Source: Bacteroidetes bacterium UBA1860 (GTDB lineage: Bacteria > Bacteroidota > Rhodothermia > Balneolales > Balneolaceae). From it: a DNA stretch of 41,272 bases. A model generated the notes under the pieces. That model was not told the DNA's origin, searched no databases, and saw only the letters and a program-made list of their open reading frames with translations. Shown here piece after piece: positions 24,982-31,754 of the stretch. The stretch is from contig DDIC01000039.1 in NCBI GenBank assembly GCA_002338335.1, forward strand, positions 1-41,272, in the 5' to 3' direction. Within the stretch, counting starts at the first letter, position 1, and each line of letters starts with the position of its first letter. A program made the translations under genes and the position numbers.

Positions 24982-25347
24982 ATGGCATCTATGACGGCAT
25001 CCGAATTAAAGAAAGAAATCAAGAGACTTGATTCACAAATTGAATCCCTGGAGTCCTCTGCGAAGCAATCCGTCCAATCTGTCCAGGACAAAACACAATC
25101 GGTACATCCATTGTGCAAACAGATGAAATCAAATCCAGTCCCTTGGGTATTTGGGGCAGTAGTGGCTGGGGTTATACTGACCCAGTCCTTTAAAAAAGGC
25201 TCCAGGAGCCACGAGACTTCAGCAAAGGTGAAAGATGCCACCCTATTAGGACTTATCGGTGTTGAATTAAAGAGATGGGCTGCGAAAGAAGCTATTTCCT
25301 ATGTGCGAGAAGTCGCTACTAGACGATCTTCGCACAAAAGTTCTTGA
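24982..25347 (+). CDS. Small coiled-coil plus single-helix membrane protein
   Basis: The 121-residue protein has no family I can name with certainty. Residues 5-40 are a heptad-like charged helix (ELKKEIKRLDSQIESLESSA) with a QSVQSVQDKTQSV repeat-like stretch. Then comes one membrane helix (VPWVFGAVVAGVILTQSF), a basic segment and a second weakly hydrophobic amphipathic helix (LLGLIGVELKRWAAKEAISY), and a basic tail. The layout is comparable to YqjK, the third member of the E. coli yqjC-D-E-K set, by position; sequence similarity is not established. A second ATG at 24991 is possible. tolC-family gene follows 63 bp later. Confidence 0.65.
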   Translation: MASMTASELKKEIKRLDSQIESLESSAKQSVQSVQDKTQSVHPLCKQMKSNPVPWVFGAVVAGVILTQSFKKGSRSHETSAKVKDATLLGLIGVELKRWAAKEAISYVREVATRRSSHKSS

Positions 25348-25410
25348 CGATTCCGAAACATCTCAGCGTCGAGTACGTACACGTCATTATTTGAAACCAA
25401 TGCCTACCCT

Positions 25411-26757
25411 ATGAAATCCCTTTGGCTTGCTCTGACCTTTACGCTGTTCGGCTCTGCATGGACCTATGCTCAATCCACGGACGCATCAAGAGAGTTATCT
25501 CTGGAAGGTACAATTGAGTTGGCACTCGAAAATAGCACACGTTTACAAGAGATTGACAACAACGTAAGCCTAGCAAAAGCGCAACGAACCAATGCTGCAG
25601 CCGCTTTTCTGCCGAATCTCAACGGCGGACTCTCCCCATCCAGAAATATTGGACGCCAGTTCGACAACACGACCGGTGATTTTGGGGATTTTACGATAAA
25701 TAGTTTTGGAGCTAGTCTTAACAGTAGCATGCCTCTATTTACCGGTTTTGCGAATATCAACGAACTGCGTTCTTCTGAAGCTACTCTTGAGTCTCGCGAG
25801 TTTACTCGCCAGCGAGTCAAAGAACAGGTCATCTTCTCCACAGCAAGTGCTTACCTGCAATACCTACTGAGTCTAGAGCTTCGTGATTTGGCTCAACAAA
25901 CCTTAGACGTCTCTAAACAACAGTTAACGCGAATTCAAGCGCAAGTAGAGGTGGGAGCTCGACCAGAAGTTGATTTGTTGAATCAAGAGTCGACGGTCGC
26001 AAGCAATGAGTTTCAGCTGATTAATCGTCAAAATGCCGTCGTACAAAACCGACTCGCTCTTTTACGCGAAATGGAGCTAGATCCTCAGGCAAATATCTCT
26101 TTTGAACAGCCTGACATTGACGAGTTAAATCTCACAATACAAGCTTATGACCTAGATCAATTAGTCTCGGTAGCTCTGGAGAATCGAGCCGATTACCAAA
26201 GTCAACAAGCCTCCATTCAAGCAGCCTATTTTAGCTACAAAGCGACACAAGGGCGCGTCCTTCCATCGTTATCTGCAAGCGCCAATATTCGATCGTCACT
26301 CAATGATCGCAATCCATTCTCCTATGCCGATCAATTCTCTGATCAGAACATTTCTCGTGGCTTTAGTCTCTCTTTAAACATCCCATTCTTTAATCGACTT
26401 AGTACGAGAACAGCCATTGTGTCTCAGAAGTTGAACTACGAGAACACGAAGCTTAGTGTCGATCGTACCAGACTCAGTATTATTTCTGAAGTGACACAAG
26501 CCTACAATGATTATCAAGCAAGAGTCGCTGAATTGGAGTCTACTGCAAAGGCATTGGCTGCCTCCGAGCGAGCGTATCAAACAGAACTGCAGCGCTATGA
26601 CATTGGTATCAGCACTCTTGTCGAATTGAGCCAATCACAGGCGCTCTACGTGCAAGCTCAATCCAACCGCCTTCAAGCGGTTTATTCGTACACATTTCAA
26701 GAAAAACTGTTGGATTACTATATCGGTAATCTCAACGAAACGTTGTCTCTTAAATAA
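25411..26757 (+). CDS. TolC-family outer-membrane efflux channel
   Basis: The 448-residue protein has a signal peptide (MKSLWLALTFTLFGSAWTYA, then QS) and the two-fold repeated OEP architecture: a long helix pair in each half and short barrel strands. Examples are LSLEGTIELALENSTRLQEI at residues 29-48, the aromatic and glycine-rich strand region MPLFTGFANINE, and the corresponding second-half IPFFNRLSTRTA. It forms the trimeric outer-membrane channel of a tripartite pump. The adaptor gene starts 22 bp downstream. The upstream gap contains a perfect 8-bp palindrome GTACGTAC at 25373-25380, of unknown meaning. Confidence 0.92.
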   Translation: MKSLWLALTFTLFGSAWTYAQSTDASRELSLEGTIELALENSTRLQEIDNNVSLAKAQRTNAAAAFLPNLNGGLSPSRNIGRQFDNTTGDFGDFTINSFGASLNSSMPLFTGFANINELRSSEATLESREFTRQRVKEQVIFSTASAYLQYLLSLELRDLAQQTLDVSKQQLTRIQAQVEVGARPEVDLLNQESTVASNEFQLINRQNAVVQNRLALLREMELDPQANISFEQPDIDELNLTIQAYDLDQLVSVALENRADYQSQQASIQAAYFSYKATQGRVLPSLSASANIRSSLNDRNPFSYADQFSDQNISRGFSLSLNIPFFNRLSTRTAIVSQKLNYENTKLSVDRTRLSIISEVTQAYNDYQARVAELESTAKALAASERAYQTELQRYDIGISTLVELSQSQALYVQAQSNRLQAVYSYTFQEKLLDYYIGNLNETLSLK

Positions 26758-26779
26758 ACCCAACCAGTAGGACACTCTC

Positions 26780-28132
26780 ATGGCTTCATCCACAAAAAAA
26801 CTCACATTCTGGACCTTAGGTATTTTGGCCGTTTTACTCGCAGGGGGTGCGCTCGCTGTGAACCAAGGTTGGATTAATCGGGGCGGAAACGCAAAAACAG
26901 TAGATTTCGGCCAAAGTGACCGTCGTACGATTGTGCAAGAAGTATCTGCCTCAGGTCGTATTCAGCCCGAAGAGGAGGTAATCATTCGTCCGGATGTCTC
27001 AGGTGAAATTATTGAACTCAATGTTCGTGAAGGAGACTTTGTCCGAGAAAATGAGGTTCTCGTTCGCATTAAGCAGGATATTTATCAAGCGCGTATTGAT
27101 GAACTGAATGCCTCTTTACTGATCGCGAAAAGCCGTTTTGAGCAAGCTCGTTCGGGTTTACTGCAAGCAGAAGCTGAGTATTTAAAGAACAAAGAGTTGT
27201 ACGACCAGGAGTTGATATCAGAACTCCAGTTTTTGCAGATTAAAAACAATTATGAAGGACAGCAGGCTAATGTTCGCGCGGCAGAATACCAGATTGAGAG
27301 TGCAGAAGCTTCTTTGCGTCGTGCTCAAGAGGAGCTTGCACAAACGGTAATTCGCGCGCCCAAAGATGGAACCATTACTCGTCTTTCGATTGAGCAAGGG
27401 GAGAGAGTCCTTGGAAACTCACAAATGGCAGGAACAGAGATGATGCGTATTGCACGCATGGATCAAATGGAAATTATGGTGGATGTGAATGAAAACGACA
27501 TTGTGAATGTGTCTATTGGTGATAGTGCTGCACTTGAGGTAGACTCTTATCCAGATAGATTGTTTGATGGAGTCGTGACGGAGATTGCAAATTCCGCCGA
27601 CGTACAAGGTGCAGGCTCTGCTGAGCAAGTAACCAATTATAAGGTCAAAATCCGTGTAACAACCCCTCACAACTTGGATGCAACCGAAGACGGATCTATG
27701 GCAGAAATTATTCAAGCCTCCACACAAGAAGTAAGCGAGCTAACTCAAACGCCATCATTCAAGCCTGGAATGTCAGCTACGGTCGATATTCGCACCATGA
27801 CGGCGACGGATGTTGTGGCTGTTCCCATCCAAGCGGTAACGGTGCGTGATTTCAATAAGTCCAAAGGATTTGGAGTTCGTGCAGGTTCAGCCATGGACAA
27901 TCAGGCACCTAAAGAGGATTTTCGCCGTGTGGTATTTGTCTTAGCGGGCGATACGGTAAAGAGAGTCGAAGTCGAAACGGGTATATCGGATAACACACAT
28001 ATTCAAATACTGAGTGGTCTGGCAGAAAAGGAGGCTATCGTGACTGGACCTTACCGTGTTTTATCTAGAGAATTAGAGGCTGGAGACGCTGTCGAAAAGC
28101 AAGAATCCAAAAATCCACAAGAGTCTAAATAG
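26780..28132 (+). CDS. Membrane fusion/periplasmic adaptor protein, MacA/HlyD type
   Basis: The 450-residue protein has one N-terminal helix (FWTLGILAVLLAGGALAVNQ) and then the adaptor domains: barrel-sandwich half (VIIRPDVSGEIIELNVREGD), long coiled-coil hairpin (about residues 98-175, ELNASLLIAKSRFEQARSGL and following), the returning half (VIRAPKDGTITRLSIEQGE), a beta-barrel domain and a membrane-proximal domain near the C-terminus. It links the inner-membrane permeases to the TolC-type channel. TAGGA at 26768-26772, 7 nt before the ATG, may serve as the ribosome site. The adjacent genes supply channel and ATPase. Confidence 0.92.
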   Translation: MASSTKKLTFWTLGILAVLLAGGALAVNQGWINRGGNAKTVDFGQSDRRTIVQEVSASGRIQPEEEVIIRPDVSGEIIELNVREGDFVRENEVLVRIKQDIYQARIDELNASLLIAKSRFEQARSGLLQAEAEYLKNKELYDQELISELQFLQIKNNYEGQQANVRAAEYQIESAEASLRRAQEELAQTVIRAPKDGTITRLSIEQGERVLGNSQMAGTEMMRIARMDQMEIMVDVNENDIVNVSIGDSAALEVDSYPDRLFDGVVTEIANSADVQGAGSAEQVTNYKVKIRVTTPHNLDATEDGSMAEIIQASTQEVSELTQTPSFKPGMSATVDIRTMTATDVVAVPIQAVTVRDFNKSKGFGVRAGSAMDNQAPKEDFRRVVFVLAGDTVKRVEVETGISDNTHIQILSGLAEKEAIVTGPYRVLSRELEAGDAVEKQESKNPQESK

Positions 28133-28143
28133 AGGAAGTCCCT

Positions 28144-28851
28144 ATGGCTGATCAAGCTGTTATTCAAATCAAAGACCTCAAAAGGGTCTACCAAATGGGG
28201 GATACAGAAGTGCGTGCGTTGGATGGCGTAACCTTTGATATTCACCGTAATGAGTACATCGCCATAATGGGTCCCTCTGGATCAGGGAAGTCGACGATGA
28301 TGAACCTTATCGGTTGCTTGGATACGCCTTCGGAAGGAGAGTACATCCTCAATGGGCATCGAGTGTCAGAAATGGATGATAAAGAGCTTGCCGATATTCG
28401 AAATCGAGAGATTGGATTCGTATTTCAAACATTTAATCTTCTGGCAAGAACGGATTGTCTAGCCAATGTGGAGCTTCCACTCATTTATGCTGGAATGGCT
28501 GGAGCCGATCGTAAAGCTAGGGCAATAGATGTTCTTACTAAAGTAGGGCTCGGAGATCGACTTGATCATAAGCCCAATGAACTCTCTGGTGGACAACGTC
28601 AGCGTGTAGCGATTGCGCGGGCCTTGGTAAATGACCCGTCGATTCTTCTTGCTGATGAACCCACGGGTAATCTTGACACCAAGACAGGTGAAGAAATCAT
28701 GGAACTGTTTGAAGAGCTCTACAAAGCAGGTAATACGATTATCCTCGTAACTCACGAAAACGATATTGCAAATCATGCCCGTCGAATTGTCCGACTTCGC
28801 GATGGAAAAGTTGAGAGTGATGAACCCGTTGCGAAGCCAACCTTGGCTTGA
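28144..28851 (+). CDS. MacB/LolD-type ABC transporter ATPase
   Basis: The 235-residue stand-alone ATPase has Walker A GPSGSGKS at residues 43-50, the Q-loop in IGFVFQTFNLL, the signature LSGGQRQR at 147-154, Walker B ILLADEP at 167-173 with TGNLDT, and the H-loop in VTHEND. Its sequence is of the MacB/LolD/FtsE class that serves FtsX-type permeases. A good Shine-Dalgarno AGAGGAAG sits at 28131-28138, 5 nt before the ATG. It is the only ATPase in the operon and is the likely motor for the two permeases at 21838-24302, even though 3.8 kb separate them. LolD-like lipoprotein export is an alternative, but LolC/E-type features were not seen and the MacA/TolC partners fit efflux better. Confidence 0.93.
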   Translation: MADQAVIQIKDLKRVYQMGDTEVRALDGVTFDIHRNEYIAIMGPSGSGKSTMMNLIGCLDTPSEGEYILNGHRVSEMDDKELADIRNREIGFVFQTFNLLARTDCLANVELPLIYAGMAGADRKARAIDVLTKVGLGDRLDHKPNELSGGQRQRVAIARALVNDPSILLADEPTGNLDTKTGEEIMELFEELYKAGNTIILVTHENDIANHARRIVRLRDGKVESDEPVAKPTLA

Positions 28852-28886
28852 TTTGTCCCGAAAAATCGCGGTAGAGTGGAATCAAA

Positions 28887-28920
28887 GGGTTAACTTGTGC
28901 GTTTAGATTGGAGTTAACCC
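28887..28920. promoter_or_regulatory. Perfect 8-bp inverted repeat upstream of the first rhomboid gene
   Basis: GGGTTAAC at 28887-28894 and GTTAACCC at 28913-28920 are exact inverted copies separated by 18 bp, each containing the palindrome GTTAAC. The right arm ends 7 bp before the TTG start at 28928. In RNA it could form a hairpin just upstream of, and perhaps controlling, translation; in DNA it could be a two-half-site operator. There is no U-run after it, so a terminator is unlikely. Confidence 0.45.
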
Positions 28921-28927
28921 AAAGAAC

Positions 28928-29548
28928 TTGTATTCATCATCTTACACACCCAATAGTCAGTTTTCCGTTTTTCCACCCGCGGTAAAACACCTCTTACTCA
29001 CAAACATCGTGATGTTTGTGGCGACTGTCACACCAGTGGTAGGGCAATTCCTCTATCAATATGCAGCGTTGTGGCCTCTTGGGTCAGGGAGATTTGAATT
29101 TTGGCAACTTGGCTCCTATATGTTTCTTCATGGAGGGCTTGGTCACATCTTTTTCAATCTGTTTGCACTATGGATATTTGGTCAACCCATGGAGCGTATC
29201 TGGGGAACACAACGTTTTTTGGTCTACTACCTAATCTGTGGTTTAGGTGCCGGTGTCATCCAGCTATTTGTTAGCCCAGGGGGTCCCACTGTGGGTGCGT
29301 CAGGTGCGGTATACGGCTTACTACTGGCATTTGGCATGACGTTTCCCAATCAGGTCATCATGCTCCTTTTCCCACCGATTCCCATACAGGCAAAATATTT
29401 TGTCATGATTTATGGTGCTCTTGAGCTTTTTTCCGGATTGACTCGACCTGGATCAGGGATTGCCCATTTTGCCCATCTTGGTGGGATGCTCGTGGGACTT
29501 GGTCTTATTCTTTATTGGAGACGAATTCCATCGAATCGACTTTTTTAA
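28928..29548 (+). CDS. Rhomboid family intramembrane serine protease 1
   Basis: The 206-residue protein has six hydrophobic segments and all rhomboid hallmarks: HGGLGHIFFNLFALWIFG with H73 and N77, the nucleophile S125 in GASGAVYG, and the catalytic H183 in HFAHLGGM. It should cleave membrane proteins within the lipid bilayer. The start is a TTG at 28928; the next in-frame ATG falls inside the first helix and would remove conserved sequence, so the TTG is probably genuine, a point against strong expression. A second rhomboid gene follows 13 bp downstream. Together with the upstream efflux operon it is on the same strand. Confidence 0.9.
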   Translation: MYSSSYTPNSQFSVFPPAVKHLLLTNIVMFVATVTPVVGQFLYQYAALWPLGSGRFEFWQLGSYMFLHGGLGHIFFNLFALWIFGQPMERIWGTQRFLVYYLICGLGAGVIQLFVSPGGPTVGASGAVYGLLLAFGMTFPNQVIMLLFPPIPIQAKYFVMIYGALELFSGLTRPGSGIAHFAHLGGMLVGLGLILYWRRIPSNRLF

Positions 29549-29561
29549 TGGGTGACGGTGT

Positions 29562-30440
29562 ATGATGAGGCAACAAGGATTTGGTGGCTTTCAGCAGGGA
29601 TTCCAGCAGGGGTATAATGGCTTACCGGATGCGCTGAGGTGGACCCTTACCCTATCCGTTGGTGTCTATGTAGTACAGGCGTTTGGGACGTGGATTCCCG
29701 TTGCTGACCAGACATTAAATCGATGGATGATCGATTGGTTGGGATTTGAGGCAATTTGGCCAACCTATGTGATGCAACCGTGGAGGTTTGTCACCTACAT
29801 TTTTTTGCATGGATCGCCCTTTCATTTACTGTTTAATATGCTCTGGCTCTTCTTTCTTGGTCGTGCAGTGGAGGAATCTCTTGGCCCTAGAACGTTCTTG
29901 GTGCTCTTCTTGGGTGCTGGCCTTGGAGGCGCGCTTCTGAGTGTTATTTTAGGCTTTCTAGCTCCGTTTACCGTGATGATAGGCGCCTCAGGAGCTGTAT
30001 ACGGTATTATGGTCGTATTTGCGATGATGTATCCACGCACGCCGATGATGATGCTGTTTTTACCACCCATTGAGGCAAGATATTTGGTAGCTGGGATTAT
30101 TGGGATTGATTTGCTTTTACTTGGGTCTGCAGATGGGGTGGCGCGCCTAGCGCATCTAGGGGGTGCACTTTCGGGGTATGGGTTGTTTAAACTGCAGCAG
30201 CAAGGCACAGATTTGTCTGGATGGGTTCGATCCATTGAAAGACTTTGGTCTGAGCCTCCCTCGGGAAAAAAACGGAGGCGCAATTCAAGGGTAAGCGATG
30301 CAACGATCCTAGAGGAGCAAGAAGATGTTGATGTGCGCCGCGAAATAGATGCATTGCTTGATAAAGTTGCGAAAAACGGATACGATGGATTATCCAAAGA
30401 AGAGAAACGTCGACTTTTTGAGGCAAGTCAACGAAAGTGA
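29562..30440 (+). CDS. Rhomboid family intramembrane serine protease 2 with C-terminal extension
   Basis: The 292-residue protein has a glycine/glutamine-rich start (MMRQQGFGGFQQGFQQGY), six helices with catalytic residues in the expected places (H88 and N92 in HGSPFHLLFN, S143 in GASGAVYG, H198 in RLAHLGG), and a 75-residue charged cytoplasmic tail. The tail ends in DALLDKVAKNGYDGLSKEEK, typical of the DUF6576-like domain on rhomboids of Bacteroidota. The two rhomboids differ clearly in sequence and are not a recent duplication. The gene is 13 bp after rhomboid 1. Substrates are unknown. Confidence 0.9.
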   Translation: MMRQQGFGGFQQGFQQGYNGLPDALRWTLTLSVGVYVVQAFGTWIPVADQTLNRWMIDWLGFEAIWPTYVMQPWRFVTYIFLHGSPFHLLFNMLWLFFLGRAVEESLGPRTFLVLFLGAGLGGALLSVILGFLAPFTVMIGASGAVYGIMVVFAMMYPRTPMMMLFLPPIEARYLVAGIIGIDLLLLGSADGVARLAHLGGALSGYGLFKLQQQGTDLSGWVRSIERLWSEPPSGKKRRRNSRVSDATILEEQEDVDVRREIDALLDKVAKNGYDGLSKEEKRRLFEASQRK

Positions 30441-30450
30441 GAGTAAACAA

Positions 30451-30503
30451 GGAACTACACTAGGAAACTACACTAGGAAACTGCAAAATGAAACTACACC
30501 AAT
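30451..30503 (+). repeat. Degenerate 12-14 bp tandem repeat ahead of ispG
   Basis: Four units run head-to-tail: GGAACTACACTA (30451-30462), GGAAACTACACTA (30463-30475), GGAAACTGCAAAAT (30476-30489) and GAAACTACACCAAT (30490-30503), and the ispG ATG lies within the final unit. Unit lengths of 12, 13 and 14 bp mean it is unlikely to encode a repeated peptide. It fills the rhomboid-ispG gap. Confidence 0.7.
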
Positions 30504-31722
30504 GAAACATTCGATTGGACGTCGTCAGTCACACCAGGTTAACATCGATGGGGTTAAAGTAGGAGGGGGTGCGCCTATTGTGGTTCAATCGATGACCAAC
30601 ACCGATACGGCAGATATTAACGAAACCGTCGAGCAAATTGATCAACTTCATGCTGCAGGGTCAGAGCTTGTCCGTATCACAGTAAACAACGATGCAGCAG
30701 CCAAGACGGTACCCTATATCAAGGAAAAGCTGCTAAATCGTGGTGTGTTGGTGCCCATTATTGGGGATTTTCATTATAACGGGCATGTCTTGCTAACAAA
30801 ATACCCTGAGGCTGCCAAAGCGTTATCCAAGTTTCGTATTAATCCCGGGAATACGGGGACCAAAACCCGTGATAAAAACTTCTGTACGATTGTAGAGCAA
30901 GCGATTCAATATGAGAAACCTATTCGAATTGGAGTGAATTGGGGGTCTTTGGATCAGCAGTTGCTTGCCCAAAAAATGGATGAGAATAGTGCATTATCAC
31001 AGCCAAAATCTTCGAAAGATGTGATGTTTGATGCCATGGCAGAGAGTGCCAAGCGTAGTGCAGCACTAGCTGAGGATGTAGGTCTAGCTTCTGATCGTAT
31101 TGTGGTAAGCTGCAAAATGTCCGTGGTACAGGACTTGATTACGATTTATTCTCGCATTGCCGATGAACTTCCTTATGCCCTACATCTCGGCCTCACCGAA
31201 GCCGGAATGGGTATGAAAGGGACGGTGGCTAGCTCGGTAGCGTTGGCTGTTTTGCTTCAGCAAGGTATCGGGGATACGATTCGTGTGTCGTTAACGCCAA
31301 CCCCCGGAGCGGATCGAGCAGAAGAGGTGCGAATTAGCCAGCAGATTCTTCAGTCGCTTGGAATTCGGAGTTTTATCCCACAAGTGACCTCTTGCCCCGG
31401 ATGTGGACGGACCAAAAGCACCTATTTTCAAGAGCTGGCAGAGGATATTCAGGACTACATTAAAGTGAAAATGCCCATTTGGCGTGAACAATACCCAGGG
31501 GTAGAGGATATGGATGTTGCAGTGATGGGCTGTATTGTAAACGGGCCGGGTGAATCACGCCATGCGAATATCGGTATTTCCTTGCCAGGTACGTTTGAAG
31601 AGCCTAAAGCTCCTGTCTATATTGATGGAGAGCATGCCTTAACTCTCAAAGGCGAAGGCATTACCCAAGAGTTTCAGAAAATCTTGGAAGAGTATGTCGA
31701 AAATACCTACCAAATGAGGTAG
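30502..31722 (+). CDS. ispG: (E)-4-hydroxy-3-methylbut-2-enyl-diphosphate synthase
   Basis: IspG converts methylerythritol cyclodiphosphate to HMBPP in the MEP isoprenoid pathway. The 406-residue protein has the TIM-barrel start APIVVQSMTNTDTAD, NPGNTG, RIGVNWGSL, then the reductase part with the 4Fe-4S cysteines C298 and C301 in SCPGCGRT and C344 in VMGCIVNGPGE, whose E351 is the fourth ligand. It is the short two-domain form, with an insert of about 30 residues near 155-185, not the much longer three-domain form seen in many Bacteroidetes and plants. I choose ATG 30502 (MKHSIGRRQS). The frame is open to 30349, but that extension lies in the rhomboid gene and the tandem repeat. Confidence 0.94.
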   Translation: MKHSIGRRQSHQVNIDGVKVGGGAPIVVQSMTNTDTADINETVEQIDQLHAAGSELVRITVNNDAAAKTVPYIKEKLLNRGVLVPIIGDFHYNGHVLLTKYPEAAKALSKFRINPGNTGTKTRDKNFCTIVEQAIQYEKPIRIGVNWGSLDQQLLAQKMDENSALSQPKSSKDVMFDAMAESAKRSAALAEDVGLASDRIVVSCKMSVVQDLITIYSRIADELPYALHLGLTEAGMGMKGTVASSVALAVLLQQGIGDTIRVSLTPTPGADRAEEVRISQQILQSLGIRSFIPQVTSCPGCGRTKSTYFQELAEDIQDYIKVKMPIWREQYPGVEDMDVAVMGCIVNGPGESRHANIGISLPGTFEEPKAPVYIDGEHALTLKGEGITQEFQKILEEYVENTYQMR

Positions 31723-31754
31723 ATTTCTTTCAATAACCGTTTAAACACACTCCA

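Noticed and set aside
25373..25380. GTACGTAC palindrome before the TolC-family gene as an operator
   Set aside because: Eight-base palindromes occur by chance at this scale and no matching copy or promoter box was found near it; noted only in the gene entry.
29822..30397. A 191-codon minus-strand frame opposite the second rhomboid gene
   Set aside because: Antisense shadow of a gene whose catalytic residues are intact; serine/proline-rich translation with no recognisable motif.
30349..30501. Upstream in-frame extension of ispG
   Set aside because: It overlaps the rhomboid gene and translates the tandem repeat; conserved IspG sequence begins just after ATG 30502.
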